Notes: generated from the letters alone by a model not told the origin. Positions 8,954 through 18,832 are shown, counted from the first letter of the stretch. The stretch: 64,000 nucleotides of DNA from Nocardioides malaquae (GCF_015070385.1 NZ_JADCSA010000008.1:110981-174980), one strand, 5' to 3'. Program-made: numbers and translations.

Positions 8954-9565
8954 ATGGAGTTCCAGAGCACGCTCTTCGCCACCGAGTCCGCGGCGCCCGT
9001 CCCGCTGCGTCCCGAGCGGCGCCCGTTGGCGCACGGCGCGTGGGTCGACGTGCAGCGAGGCTGGTTGGCGGATGCCGACGAGGTCTTCGCCACCATGTTG
9101 CGCGCGGTGCCGTGGCGGGCCGAGCGGCGCCAGATGTACGACCGCGTCGTCGACGTCCCCCGGCTGGTGCACCAGTACGGCGCCGGGGCCGCCCTCCCCC
9201 ACCCGATGCTCGAGCGAGCCCGCGACGAGCTCAGCGCCCACTACCTGCCGGAGCTCGGCGAGCCGTTCGTGTCGGCCGGCTGCTGCTACTACCGCGACGG
9301 GCGCGACTCGGTGGCCTGGCACGGCGACACCTTCGGCCGCGGCCGCCACCAGGACACCATGGTCGCGATCGTCTCCCTCGGCGACCCGCGTCGGCTGGTG
9401 CTCCGTCCGCGAGGCGGCGGATCCTCGATCGCGGTGCCGCTGGGCCACGGCGACCTGGTCGTCATGGGCGGGAGCTGCCAACGTACGTGGGAGCACGCGG
9501 TGCCGAAGCAGGCCGCCGCCGGCCCGCGGGTCTCGGTGCAGTTCCGCCCGCGCCACGTGTGGTGA
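8954..9565 (+). CDS. AlkB-like 2-oxoglutarate/Fe(II) dioxygenase (alkylated DNA repair)
   Basis: A 203-aa AlkB-family oxygenase. It would oxidatively remove alkyl lesions from DNA or RNA bases using 2-oxoglutarate, O2 and Fe(II). Iron ligands are visible as HGD in VAWHGDTFG and the distal His in RTWEHAVPK. The 2-oxoglutarate-binding arginines are in GPRVSVQFRPR at the C-terminus. Length is normal for the family. The first ATG (8954) is chosen because it lies directly behind a complete promoter; an upstream in-frame extension to 8861 would cross that promoter. It is divergent from the ABC operon and ends 24 bases from the LemA gene. Confidence 0.88.
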   Translation: MEFQSTLFATESAAPVPLRPERRPLAHGAWVDVQRGWLADADEVFATMLRAVPWRAERRQMYDRVVDVPRLVHQYGAGAALPHPMLERARDELSAHYLPELGEPFVSAGCCYYRDGRDSVAWHGDTFGRGRHQDTMVAIVSLGDPRRLVLRPRGGGSSIAVPLGHGDLVVMGGSCQRTWEHAVPKQAAAGPRVSVQFRPRHVW

Positions 9566-9589
9566 GCGCTGCCGGCCCGGGCGGGTGAG

Positions 9590-10150
9590 TCAGAACGGAG
9601 CTCCGGGCACCTCGCGATGACCCTCGGGGGCCTCGTAGAAGTCCCTGCTGTGCACCCGGGCCACTCCCGTGAGGAACATCCACGGCACCGTGGCGACCAG
9701 GTCGTTGAGGCGGCGCACGGTGTCGTTGTAGTACTGCCGCGCGAAGGCGACCTGCCCCTCGACGTCGGCCAGCTGCCGGAGCAGCTCGGAGAAGGTGGCG
9801 TCCGCGCGCAGCGTGGGGTAGTTCTTGGCGACCGCGGTGAGGTCGGCCAAGGATCGCTCGAGCCCGGCGTCGGCCTCGGCCCGCGAGCCGACGTCGTCAC
9901 CCTCGGTGGCTCGCTGCACCTGTGTACGCGCCCGGGTCACCTCGCCGAGCACGCCCTGCTCGTGCGCGGCGTGGGCCTTGACCGTCTCCACCAGGCGCGG
10001 CACCAGCTCGGCCCGACGGGTCAGCTGCACGTCGATGCCGCCGATCGCCTCCCGGGCGGCCAGGTCGGCCCGGCGCAACCGGTTGAACCCGGTGACGACC
10101 ACGAGCAGCAGCAGGGCCGTGATGCCCGTGAGCACCCAGACGAACGTCAC
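9590..10150 (-). CDS. LemA family protein
   Basis: A 186-aa LemA family protein: one N-terminal TM helix (about residues 4-25) followed by a long helical domain with the family features FNRLRRAD, AELVPRLVETVKAHAAHE and a C-terminal FARQYYNDTVRRLN. LemA proteins are membrane-anchored helical bundles of unclear function. The start is the GTG at 10150, whose GTGA overlaps the stop of the upstream DUF2207 gene by four bases, indicating translational coupling. LemA/DUF2207 pairs are a recurrent arrangement in bacteria, and the two probably work together at the membrane. Confidence 0.9.
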   Translation of the reverse strand: MTFVWVLTGITALLLLVVVTGFNRLRRADLAAREAIGGIDVQLTRRAELVPRLVETVKAHAAHEQGVLGEVTRARTQVQRATEGDDVGSRAEADAGLERSLADLTAVAKNYPTLRADATFSELLRQLADVEGQVAFARQYYNDTVRRLNDLVATVPWMFLTGVARVHSRDFYEAPEGHREVPGAPF

Positions 10151-11880
10151 CAGGAACCACCGCCCCCGCCTCCACCGCCGCCCCCTCCGGAGAAGCCGCC
10201 TCCGGAGCTCGAGCTGGCCTGCGTGGCCTGGTAGGAGGAGATCGCCCCGCCCACGGTGGAGGAGAAGCTGTCGACCATGGACTGCGGACCACCCGTCAGC
10301 GAGTAGGGGGCACCGATCAGCCACACGGGGTCAGGAGGATCGGAGGCCATCTCGGTGCGGTACTTCGCGGCCCACTCCTCCGCGCACCCGAAGGCCACCG
10401 CCCACGGCAGGTAGGCGGTGAAGAGCTCCTCGCGACCCGAGAAGTCGAAGCGCTCGATGCTGGAGGGTGTCGAGAGCACCCGGCGGAAGCCACCCACCTG
10501 CGACCAGAGCTGGCGCCCGCTGTCGGTGCGCTTCGTCGTGGCGCCGGGGTAGAGCACCGGCAGCCCCATGGCCGCGAAGGCACCCGGCACCATCGCGACC
10601 ACGCTCATCGTCCCGCTCAGCGCGGCGACCAGGATCACGTAGACCACAGCCGCCGCGACGACGCCGACCCCCGCCGCGCTGCCGAACCCGGCGCGAGCCA
10701 GGTGACCCTCGCGCAGCGCCCACTCCTTGACGTCCTTGTCGAGGGTGGTCTTGACGGTCTGCATCGTGCGGCCGGCCTCGACGTCGTCCTCGGCGGCCAC
10801 GAAACGGTCGGAGTCACGGTGCAGGGCGGCGGTCACCTTGCGGGTCAGGGGGTCGAGCTTGATCCGCAGCGCGTCCGGCATGCGGGTGACGACCCACTCG
10901 TCCTCGCCGCGCTCCAACCGGACGGCGCCTCGTTCGGCGGCGTGCATGAGGGTGGCCACCAGGGCGTGGCGGCTCGGACGCTCGGTGAGCAGGTAGGCAC
11001 CCTGCGCGGGCCCCAGGTCCGGCGGCGGAGCGTACTGCAGGGGGAAGGCGGGCGGCTCCTCGAACGTGGGAGCGGCGATGCGCCGGCCCAGCCACCCCAC
11101 GGCCACCGCGACGATTGCGACGATCGCCAGGAGCCAAGGCCAGCGGCCGAGCACCGGCGACCACGACACCGGCCAGACGAGGCGGCTCTCGGCCACCGGA
11201 GCGGCGACGGGAAGGTCGGCCTGCACCGTCACCGGCGTGTTCGGCTCGAGGTCGTCGGTCTCCACGGTGATCGTGTTGTCGGTGACCCGGGCCCGGCAGT
11301 TGTCCGCGCTCCCGGCCCCCTCGGCACACCGGACATCACCGCTCGGCGCCGCGGGCAGTCGCACCGTGAGCACGGCCGCGTCGATGGGCTGGGCCCACCC
11401 GGCGGGGATGAGGTCCCAGTAGAAGCGGCTCACCTCGTCACCCCGGTCGAGGAGCACGTCCTCGATCTCGTAACGGATCACGTAGGTGTGGTCCCCGCGC
11501 TCCAGCGTCTCGTCGGCGTCGCCGATCTTCAGCACGTGGAAGCGGCCGTTGTGCTGGCGGGAGCGCTCGAACTCCTCCGCCCGCCCGTTACGGGTGACGC
11601 TGACCTCGCGCGGCACGCGCGGCACCGAGGTGTCCTCGGCGTCGTACTCGTCGAAGAACCGGAAGATCCCGTGCCGGTCGCCCACCGGGAACCGGACGAT
11701 CAGCGTCTCCGTGACGGCCATGTCACCGTCGTCGTCGACCTCGAAGACCGCGTTGTAGCGGGTGATCCGGGTCGGCTCGTAGCCCGAGTCGTCGTCCTGC
11801 TCGAAAAGGTAGGTGACAGCCGGCAGCGCGACCACGGCCAGCATCCCCAGCAGCACCAGCCAGGGCAGCACACGTCTCAT
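10147..11880 (-). CDS. DUF2207 membrane protein
   Basis: A 577-aa protein with an N-terminal signal or anchor helix (residues 3-25), an extracytoplasmic DUF2207 domain (about 35-225), a TM at about 230-255, a cytoplasmic region, and two more hydrophobic segments near 395-435. The C-terminus is a serine-rich run followed by an almost pure glycine tract ending in SW, typical of DUF2207 proteins. The ATG at 11880 follows TAGGGT (11889-11894) by eight bases, suggesting a very short or absent leader. It is coupled to lemA by a GTGA overlap. Molecular function is unknown. Confidence 0.88.
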   Translation of the reverse strand: MRRVLPWLVLLGMLAVVALPAVTYLFEQDDDSGYEPTRITRYNAVFEVDDDGDMAVTETLIVRFPVGDRHGIFRFFDEYDAEDTSVPRVPREVSVTRNGRAEEFERSRQHNGRFHVLKIGDADETLERGDHTYVIRYEIEDVLLDRGDEVSRFYWDLIPAGWAQPIDAAVLTVRLPAAPSGDVRCAEGAGSADNCRARVTDNTITVETDDLEPNTPVTVQADLPVAAPVAESRLVWPVSWSPVLGRWPWLLAIVAIVAVAVGWLGRRIAAPTFEEPPAFPLQYAPPPDLGPAQGAYLLTERPSRHALVATLMHAAERGAVRLERGEDEWVVTRMPDALRIKLDPLTRKVTAALHRDSDRFVAAEDDVEAGRTMQTVKTTLDKDVKEWALREGHLARAGFGSAAGVGVVAAAVVYVILVAALSGTMSVVAMVPGAFAAMGLPVLYPGATTKRTDSGRQLWSQVGGFRRVLSTPSSIERFDFSGREELFTAYLPWAVAFGCAEEWAAKYRTEMASDPPDPVWLIGAPYSLTGGPQSMVDSFSSTVGGAISSYQATQASSSSGGGFSGGGGGGGGGGGSW

Positions 11881-11922
11881 GCCCCGACACCCTAGTGTCC
11901 GGCCGCCACCGACACAGCGGGT

Positions 11923-12657
11923 TCAGCGGCGGCCCACCGGCTCGTCCCAGCCGCGACGCTGCGGGCGGCTGCCCATCGCGTCGTCGCGGGAGCGGTAGAC
12001 GATGTAGGGCCGCGTCAGGTAGCCGACCGGCGCCGAGAAGACGTGGACCAGGCGGGTGAAGGGCCACAGCGCGAAGAGGATGAAGGCCACCATGGCGTGG
12101 AGCTGGAAGCCGATCGGGGCCTCCGCCATCAGCGAGGCGTCCGGGGTGAAGGCCAGGAACGAGCGGTACCAGACCGAGACGCCCTCGCGGTAGTTGTACT
12201 CCCCACCGAGGGTGAAGATCGACCCGGCGATGGTGTTCCACATGCCCAGGAAAATCGCCGCGGCCAGGAAGAAGTACATGACCTTGTCCATCGGCGTGGT
12301 GGCGCTGAAGACCGGGCCGACCGTGCGGCGCCGGTAGATCAGGATGACCAGTCCGACCGTCGCCGCGATCCCGGCGACCAGCCCGCCACCGACGGCGGCG
12401 TAGTGGTACATGTGGTCGTCGATGCCGACCGCGTCGGTCCACGAGCGCGGGATGAGCAGACCGATCACGTGGCCGCCCACGACCCCCAGCATCCCGAAGT
12501 GGAAGAGCGGCGAGCCGAGTCGCAGCATCTTGTCCTCGTAGAGCTGCGAGGAGCGGGTGGTCCAGCCGAACTTGTCGTAGCGGTAGCGCCACACGTGGCC
12601 GACCACGAAGGTGGCGAGGCAGAGGTAGGGCACGATGACCCAGAGAAAGACGTCCAT
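11923..12657 (-). CDS. narI: Respiratory nitrate reductase gamma subunit
   Basis: A 244-aa membrane cytochrome b subunit that takes electrons from quinol and passes them through two b-type hemes to NarH and NarG. Five hydrophobic segments are visible, starting with the N-terminal VFLWVIVPYLCLATFVVGHV. Histidines lie in the expected helices (GHVWRYRYDKFG, HVIGLLIPRSW, HAMVAFILFALWPFTRLVHV). The start ATG shares one base with the narJ stop (TGATG), so the genes are coupled. It is the last gene of narGHJI. The C-terminal tail is short, basic and hydrophilic. Confidence 0.96.
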   Translation of the reverse strand: MDVFLWVIVPYLCLATFVVGHVWRYRYDKFGWTTRSSQLYEDKMLRLGSPLFHFGMLGVVGGHVIGLLIPRSWTDAVGIDDHMYHYAAVGGGLVAGIAATVGLVILIYRRRTVGPVFSATTPMDKVMYFFLAAAIFLGMWNTIAGSIFTLGGEYNYREGVSVWYRSFLAFTPDASLMAEAPIGFQLHAMVAFILFALWPFTRLVHVFSAPVGYLTRPYIVYRSRDDAMGSRPQRRGWDEPVGRR

Positions 12658-13367
12658 CAGGGGGCTCCCACCGGGATGCGGGCGGATGAGATGAGGGTCG
12701 GTCCTGCAGCAGGCGGCGCCTGGAGGGCAGGGTCGCCGTAGCCACCCAGCCCGACCTCCTCGGCCGGCGGGCCGGCCTCGACGAGGCGGCGTACGGCGTC
12801 GGCCTCGTCGCCGTCGAGCGGCGGGAGGGTGGCGCAGACGGCCGCCACGACGCCCCACCAGGGGGAGCCGTCTCCGTCGTCGAAGTTCTCCAGCGCCAGA
12901 CGCAGCATCTCCACGCCCGCGCGGTGGTCGAGCAACAGCTTCAGCGCACCCGCCGTGTCGACGAGGGCACCGAACTGCAGCACCACGCTGAGGTGGTCGG
13001 GCAGCTCGTCCTCACTGGGGTCGAACTCGACCCCGGCGGCCCGGTAGGTCTCCTTGAACTCGACCAGCGCCAACCCCCGACGGCGGGTGTCGCCGTGGGA
13101 GAAGTAGGTCAGGTAGGGCGAGCACTTGCGGGTCAGGTCGAACGCCTTGACGTAGTCGACCTGGAGCTCGCGCAACGAGTGCGTACGCAGGTGCTCGATG
13201 ACGGGCTGCAGGTGCGGGTCGTCGGGCACCAGGGCGGCGATGCCGTCCAGGCCCTCGATGAGCCGCTCGTCGGGGTAGTCGAGCAGCGCGGCACAGGCCG
13301 CCCAGACCGGGCGGACGTCACGCTTCTCGTTGCGCCGGCCGAGACCGAGCTTCTTGCGTGTCTTCAT
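12657..13367 (-). CDS. narJ: Nitrate reductase molybdenum cofactor assembly chaperone
   Basis: A 236-aa all-helical TorD/NarJ-family chaperone that binds apo-NarG during molybdenum cofactor and FeS insertion and controls membrane attachment. It contains the conserved region LTRKCSPYLTYFSHGDTRRRG and LVEFKETYRAAG. The ATG overlaps the narH stop as ATGA (four bases), and the stop overlaps the narI start by one base, so all three are translationally coupled. The first 15 residues are basic and the last 25 look non-conserved. Confidence 0.95.
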   Translation of the reverse strand: MKTRKKLGLGRRNEKRDVRPVWAACAALLDYPDERLIEGLDGIAALVPDDPHLQPVIEHLRTHSLRELQVDYVKAFDLTRKCSPYLTYFSHGDTRRRGLALVEFKETYRAAGVEFDPSEDELPDHLSVVLQFGALVDTAGALKLLLDHRAGVEMLRLALENFDDGDGSPWWGVVAAVCATLPPLDGDEADAVRRLVEAGPPAEEVGLGGYGDPALQAPPAAGPTLISSARIPVGAP

Positions 13368-15025
13368 CGTGCCCCTCCCGACTTCGGCGGGAAGAGGCCC
13401 TCGGGCACGCCGCGACCGTCCCAGTTGAGCAGGTTGACGCGTCCGGCGGTCGGGTCACCGCCCGCCACGTCGCCGCTGACGTCGGACTCCTGGCGCTCCT
13501 TGAGCATCTGCAGGTTCTCCGCCGCCACCGGGTTGAGTCGGCCCGAACCCTCGCCGAAGAGGCCCTGCTGGCCGCCGCCGTACTCGGAGACGGGGCAGTC
13601 GGTGCCGATCTCCTCCAGCGCGTGCGCCTGCTCGGCGTGCGCCGCCGGGATGACGTAGCGCTCGGAGTACTTGGCGATCGCCAGCAGCCGGAACATCTCG
13701 TACATCGACTCGCCGTCCATGCCGACCGCAGCAGGGATGGAGTCGTCGGGGTCGCGACCCAGGTTGATGTCACGCATGTAGGAACGCATCGCGGCGAGCT
13801 TGCGCAGCACGTCGTTGACCGGACCCACGTCACCGGCGGTGAAGAGGTTGGCCAGGTACTCGACGGGGATCCGCAGGGCTTCGATGGCGGCGAACAGGTT
13901 GTCCCGGTCCTCCGCGTCATGACCGGTGTCCTTGATGACGTCGACGACCGGCGAGAGCGGCGGGATGTACCAGACCATCGGCATGGTGCGGTACTCCGGG
14001 TGGAGCGGCAGCGCCACCTCGTACTTGTTGATCAGCGCCCAGACCGGCGAGCGCTGGGCGGCGTCGATCCAGTCCTCGGGGATGCCGGCCTCGCGCGCGG
14101 CGCGCTGCACCTCGGGGTCCTCGGGGTCGAGGAAGCACTCACGCTGGGCCATGTAGAGGTCGTGCTCGTTCTCCACCGACGCGGCCTCCAGGACCTTGTC
14201 GGCGTCGTAGAGCACGAGACCGATGTAGCGCAGACGACCGACGCAGGTCTCCGCGCAGACGGTCGGGATGCCGACCTCGATGCGCGGGTAGCAGAAGGTG
14301 CACTTCTCGGCCTTGCCGGTCTTGTGGTTGAAGTAGACCTTCTTGTAGGGGCAGCCCGAGACGCACATGCGCCAGCCGCGGCAGCGGTCCTGGTCGACCA
14401 GGACGATGCCGTCCTCCTCGCGCTTGTAGATCGCGCCCGAGGGGCACGACGCGGCGCACGACGGGTTGAGGCAGTGCTCGCAGATGCGCGGCAGGTAGAA
14501 CATGAAGGTCTGCTCGAACTCGAACTTGACCTTGTCCTCGATGCCCTTGATCATCTCGTCGCGCACCGCGTGCTCGGTGGAGCCGGCGAGGTCGTCGTCC
14601 CAGTTGGCCGACCACTCGATGTTCATGGTCTTGCCGCTGAGCAGCGAGATCGGCTTCGCGACCGGGAAGTTCTTCGTCGCCGGCGACGTCAGGAGCGTCT
14701 CGTAGTCGTAGGTCCAGGGCTCGTAGTAGTCCTGGATCGAGGGCATCTTCGGGTTGGAGAAGATCGTGACGAGCTTCTTCATCCTCCCGCCGGCCCGCAG
14801 CTTCAGGCGGCCCTTGGGAGTGCGTACCCAACCGCCCTTCCACTCCTCCTGGTTCTCGTAGGACCGGGGGTAGCCGAGACCGGGACGGGTCTCGACGTTG
14901 TTGAACCAGACGTACTCGGTGCCCGAACGGTTGGTCCACGCCTGCTTGCAGGTCACGGAACAGGTGTGGCATCCGATGCACTTGTCCAGGTTCATGACCA
15001 TGGCCATCTGGGCCATCACGCGCAT
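13364..15025 (-). CDS. narH: Respiratory nitrate reductase beta subunit (FeS)
   Basis: A 553-aa ferredoxin-like subunit that carries electrons from NarI to NarG. The first cluster set begins with C16, C19, C22 and C26 (CIGCHTCSVTC). Further sets appear in CEHCLNPSCAASCPSG, in RCRGWRMCVSGCPYKK (the Trp replaces the second Cys, as in the 3Fe-4S site of NarH), and in CTFCYPR followed by CAETCVGR. All are intact. Length is slightly above E. coli NarH (about 510) because of a longer C-terminal region. It starts 14 bases after narG ends. Confidence 0.97.
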   Translation of the reverse strand: MRVMAQMAMVMNLDKCIGCHTCSVTCKQAWTNRSGTEYVWFNNVETRPGLGYPRSYENQEEWKGGWVRTPKGRLKLRAGGRMKKLVTIFSNPKMPSIQDYYEPWTYDYETLLTSPATKNFPVAKPISLLSGKTMNIEWSANWDDDLAGSTEHAVRDEMIKGIEDKVKFEFEQTFMFYLPRICEHCLNPSCAASCPSGAIYKREEDGIVLVDQDRCRGWRMCVSGCPYKKVYFNHKTGKAEKCTFCYPRIEVGIPTVCAETCVGRLRYIGLVLYDADKVLEAASVENEHDLYMAQRECFLDPEDPEVQRAAREAGIPEDWIDAAQRSPVWALINKYEVALPLHPEYRTMPMVWYIPPLSPVVDVIKDTGHDAEDRDNLFAAIEALRIPVEYLANLFTAGDVGPVNDVLRKLAAMRSYMRDINLGRDPDDSIPAAVGMDGESMYEMFRLLAIAKYSERYVIPAAHAEQAHALEEIGTDCPVSEYGGGQQGLFGEGSGRLNPVAAENLQMLKERQESDVSGDVAGGDPTAGRVNLLNWDGRGVPEGLFPPKSGGAR

Positions 15026-15039
15026 GTCGTCACTCCTTC

Positions 15040-18000
15040 TCAGTACTCGACGGGAGTACGGCGCTTGCGAATGGTTGTCACTTCGTCCCGGTTGTTGCCG
15101 ATCGGGCCGATGTAGTTGAAGAAGTAGGACAGCTGGGCGTATCCGCCGACCACGTGGTTCGGCTTCATCACGATGCGCGTCAGGGAGTTGTGGATGCCTC
15201 CGCGCTTGCCGTCCCGCTCGGTCAGCGGCACGTCGATCAACCGGTCCTGGGCGTGGTGCATGTAGACGGTGCCCTCCGGCATGCGGTGGCTGACGATGGC
15301 ACGGGCAGCCACCACGCCGTTGCGGTTGACCATCTCGATCCAGTCGTTGTCCTTGATGCCGACCTTGGCGGCGTCACGGTCGGAGATCCAGACCGACTGA
15401 CCGCCGCGCGAGAGCGACAGCATGAAGAGGTTGTCCTGGTACTCGGAGTGGATCGACCACTTGTTGTGCGGCGTCAGGTAGCGCACCGAGACACCCAGCT
15501 CGGAGGTGGTGCCCAGCTCGGGCTCACCGAAGAGGTGGCTCATGTTCAGCGGCGGGCGGTAGACCGGCAGCATCTCGCGCGTGCCGAGGAACCAGTCGTG
15601 GTCGACGTAGAACTGCTGGCGCCCGGTGAGCGTGTGGAAGGGCTTGAGCCGCTCGATGTTGATGGTGAAGGGGCTGTAGCGCCGCCCACCGCTCTCCGAG
15701 CCCGACCACTCCGGTGAGGTGATCACCGGCACCGGCGCCACCTGGGTGTCGGCGAAGGTGATCTGCTTGCCCTCGTGCTCGGCGGAGAGGTCGGCCAGCT
15801 GGGTGCCGGTGCGCTTCTCCAGGAACTTGAAGCCCTGCGTGGCGAGGTGGCCGTTGGAGACACCCGCGAGGTGCAGCATCGCGTCGGCCATCTGCACGTC
15901 GGTCTCGACCTTCGGCTGGCCGTCACCGGCGCCGCCGTGGGCCACGCCGTTGCGCTTGCGGAGGATCTCGATCTCCCGCTTCACGTCGTAGGCCACACCC
16001 TTGGTGAGCATGCCGATCTTCTCCAGGAGCGGACCGATCGACGTCATCTTGTCGTAGATGGCGGTGTAGTCACGCTCGGCCACCGCGATGACGGGCATGG
16101 TCTTGCCCGGCACCGGGTCGCACTCGCCGGTGCGCCAGTCCTTGACGACGCCGTGCTCGGTGGCCATGGCCTCCGGGGTGTCGTGCCACAGCGGCTTGGC
16201 GATGACGTCCTTGCGGGTGCCGAGGTGGGTGACGGCGAGCTCGGAGAACTTCTTCGCGATCGTCTTCCACGCCTCCCAGTCCGACTTGGTCTGCCACGGG
16301 GGCGCGATCGCCGGGTTGAAGGAGTGCACGAAGGGGTGCATGTCGGTGGTGGAGAGGTCGTGCTTCTCGTACCAGGTCGCGGCCGGCAGCACGACGTCGC
16401 TGAAGATCGTGCTGGAGGTCATCCGGAAGTCGAGGGTGAGCAGCAGGTCGAGCTTGCCCTCCGGTGCCTCGTCGGCCCACCGCACGCCCGTCGGACGCTG
16501 GTCGGGCGCGGCCTCCTTGGCGGTCGCCGCGCTGTCGGTGCCGAGCAGGTGACGCAGGAAGTACTCGTTGCCCTTCGCCGAGCTGCCCAGCAGGTTGGAG
16601 CGCCACAGCGACAGCACGCGGGGGTGGTTCTCCTCGGCCTCCGGGTCCTCGATGGCGAACTTGAGACGACCCTCCTTCAGCTCCTGGGCCACGTAGGGCC
16701 CGGCCTCCATGCCCGCGGCCTCGGCCTCGTCGGCGAGCGCGAGCGAGGAGCGGTCGAAGGTCGGGTAGCTCGGGCTCCACCCCAGCCGCGCCGACTGGGC
16801 CAGCAGGTCCATCACGGTCTTGCCGGCGAAGTAGCCGGTGCCGGCGTCGAGGTCGTCGGCGGTGAAGGTGTCGTAGCGGTACTGCGAGGTGTTCACGTAC
16901 CAGTAGGACGTCTGGTTCATGTGCCGCGGCGGGCGCTGCCAGTCCAGCGCGAAGGCCATGTGCTGGAAGCCCATGATCGGGCGGATCTTCTCCTGGCCCA
17001 CGTAGTGCGCCCAGCCACCGCCGTTGCGGCCCTGGGTGCCGGTGATCGTGGTGAGCAGGAGGATCGCGCGGTAGATCTGGTCGGAGTGGTACCAGTGGTT
17101 GACACCGGCGCCGAGCAGGATCATGCCGCGACCCTCGGTGTCGATCGCGTTCTGCGCCCACTCCCGGGCCAGGCGGGTGACCTGAGCAGCAGGCACGCCG
17201 GTGTGCTGCTCCTGCCAGGCCGGCGTGGCGGGGACCGTCGGGTCCTCGTACGACTCGGGCCACGCGCCGGGCAGGCCGGGGCGAGCCACGCCGTACTGCG
17301 CGAGCAGCAGGTCGAGGACGGTGGTCACCAGACGGTCGCCGACACGGACCGCAGGCACCCCGCGCGACTCGTGCACGACCCGGCCGTCGGGGGCGTCGAA
17401 GCGCGGCAGGCCGATCTCGACGGCCTCGGCCGACGCGGCGCCGTGCAGGGTGAGCAGGGGGTCGATGTCACCGAGGTCGAGGTTCCACTGGCCCTCACCC
17501 TCGGCACCGAAGCGGTGGCCGAGCGAACCACGCGGGATGCGCACCTCGCCGGCCGTGTCCATCACCGCGGGCTTCCACATCGTGTTCTCGGTGCCACCCT
17601 CGGGGTGGTCGATGTCGCCCGCGACGAGGAACTTGCCGGGGCGGTAGGTGCCGTCCTCGGCGACGTCGAGGCTCACGAGGTGGGGCAGGTCGGTGAAACG
17701 CTTGTTGTAGTCGGCGAAGAAGGCGGGCACCTCGTCGCCGGCGAAGAACTCCTTGAGGATGACGTGCCCCATGCCCATGGCCAGGGCGCCGTCGGTGCCG
17801 GGCGCGGGCGTGACCCACTCATCGGCGAACTTGACGTTCTCGGCGTAGTCCGGCGCCACGGCGATGACCTTCTGGCCGCGGTAGCGCGCCTCGGTCATCC
17901 AGTGCGCGTCGGGCGTACGGGTCATCGGGACGTTGGAGCCCCACATCATGAGGTAGCCCGCGTCCCACCAGTCGCCGGACTCGGGCACGTCGGTCTGGTC

Positions 18001-18732
18001 GCCGAACATCTGCGGCGAGGCGTTGGGCAGGTCGGCGTACCAGTCGTAGAACGACAGCATCGGGGCGCCGATGAGCTCGAGGAACCGGGCGCCGGAGGTG
18101 TAGGAGACCGGCGACATGGCCGGGATCGGCGAGAAGCCGGCGATCCGGTCGGGGCCCCAGCGCTTGACCGTGTAGACGTGGGCGGCGGCGACGATCTCGG
18201 AGACCTCGTCCCAGGTGGCGCGCACCAGGCCACCCTTGCCGCGCGCGGACTTGTAGCGCTTCGCCTTCTCCGGGTCCTGGACGATCGAGCCCCAGGCGAT
18301 CACCGGGTCGCCGTACTGCTCCTTCGCCTCGCGGAACATGTCCAGCAGCACGCCACGGACGTACGGGTGGCGCACCCGGGTCGGGCTGTAGGTGTACCAG
18401 GAAAAAGCAGCGCCCCGAGGACAGCCACGGGGCTCGTACTCGGGGCGGTCGGCGCCGGCGCTCGGGTAGTCGGTCTGCTGCGCCTCCCAGGTGATGATCC
18501 CGTCCTTGACGTAGACCTTCCACGAGCAGGAGCCGGTGCAGTTGACGCCGTGGGTCGACCGCACCACCTTGTCGTGGGCCCACCGGTCCCGGTAGAACGC
18601 GTCGCCCTCACGCCCGCCCTTGGCGGTGATGGTGCGCAGGTCGTCGCTGACCTTGCTCCGCGTGAAGAAACGGCGGCTGGCGACGAGTGCATCGCTCAGA
18701 CCGCCGTCGAAACCCGGCTTGGTGTCGCTCAC
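15040..18732 (-). CDS. narG: Respiratory nitrate reductase alpha subunit (Mo-bisMGD)
   Basis: A 1230-aa catalytic subunit that reduces nitrate to nitrite on the cytoplasmic side of the membrane. The N-terminal FS0 cluster ligands are H61, C65, C69 and C104 (HGVNCTGSC, then PRGCPRGAA), spaced exactly as in E. coli NarG. There is no twin-arginine signal, as expected for the cytoplasm-facing type. The GTG at 18732 is selected because GAAGGGAAG lies seven bases upstream and the protein then begins VSDTKPGF. An in-frame extension to 18867 would run through the promoter. It is the first gene of narGHJI and diverges from the narK pair. Confidence 0.97.
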   Translation of the reverse strand: MSDTKPGFDGGLSDALVASRRFFTRSKVSDDLRTITAKGGREGDAFYRDRWAHDKVVRSTHGVNCTGSCSWKVYVKDGIITWEAQQTDYPSAGADRPEYEPRGCPRGAAFSWYTYSPTRVRHPYVRGVLLDMFREAKEQYGDPVIAWGSIVQDPEKAKRYKSARGKGGLVRATWDEVSEIVAAAHVYTVKRWGPDRIAGFSPIPAMSPVSYTSGARFLELIGAPMLSFYDWYADLPNASPQMFGDQTDVPESGDWWDAGYLMMWGSNVPMTRTPDAHWMTEARYRGQKVIAVAPDYAENVKFADEWVTPAPGTDGALAMGMGHVILKEFFAGDEVPAFFADYNKRFTDLPHLVSLDVAEDGTYRPGKFLVAGDIDHPEGGTENTMWKPAVMDTAGEVRIPRGSLGHRFGAEGEGQWNLDLGDIDPLLTLHGAASAEAVEIGLPRFDAPDGRVVHESRGVPAVRVGDRLVTTVLDLLLAQYGVARPGLPGAWPESYEDPTVPATPAWQEQHTGVPAAQVTRLAREWAQNAIDTEGRGMILLGAGVNHWYHSDQIYRAILLLTTITGTQGRNGGGWAHYVGQEKIRPIMGFQHMAFALDWQRPPRHMNQTSYWYVNTSQYRYDTFTADDLDAGTGYFAGKTVMDLLAQSARLGWSPSYPTFDRSSLALADEAEAAGMEAGPYVAQELKEGRLKFAIEDPEAEENHPRVLSLWRSNLLGSSAKGNEYFLRHLLGTDSAATAKEAAPDQRPTGVRWADEAPEGKLDLLLTLDFRMTSSTIFSDVVLPAATWYEKHDLSTTDMHPFVHSFNPAIAPPWQTKSDWEAWKTIAKKFSELAVTHLGTRKDVIAKPLWHDTPEAMATEHGVVKDWRTGECDPVPGKTMPVIAVAERDYTAIYDKMTSIGPLLEKIGMLTKGVAYDVKREIEILRKRNGVAHGGAGDGQPKVETDVQMADAMLHLAGVSNGHLATQGFKFLEKRTGTQLADLSAEHEGKQITFADTQVAPVPVITSPEWSGSESGGRRYSPFTINIERLKPFHTLTGRQQFYVDHDWFLGTREMLPVYRPPLNMSHLFGEPELGTTSELGVSVRYLTPHNKWSIHSEYQDNLFMLSLSRGGQSVWISDRDAAKVGIKDNDWIEMVNRNGVVAARAIVSHRMPEGTVYMHHAQDRLIDVPLTERDGKRGGIHNSLTRIVMKPNHVVGGYAQLSYFFNYIGPIGNNRDEVTTIRKRRTPVEY

Positions 18733-18786
18733 AGAACTTCCCTTCGGCCACGAATGGTCGCCTCGTACGGTCTCGCTCGTGCGGAC

Positions 18787-18816
18787 ACTATGACCCCGAC
18801 GGTGGGGCCATCGCAA
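18787..18816 (-). promoter_or_regulatory. Candidate narG promoter
   Basis: Read on the minus strand, TTGCGA (18811-18816), an 18-base spacer and CATAGT (18787-18792) resemble a sigma-70-type promoter. It would give a leader of about 50 bases before the narG GTG. Confidence 0.45.
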
Positions 18817-18832
18817 GCATTTGCACGGCGAG

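Noticed and set aside
10150-10215. Glycine-codon repeat at the end of the DUF2207 gene as a possible slippage or recombination repeat
   Set aside because: Gly-rich C-terminal tails are normal for DUF2207 proteins and the frame is intact.
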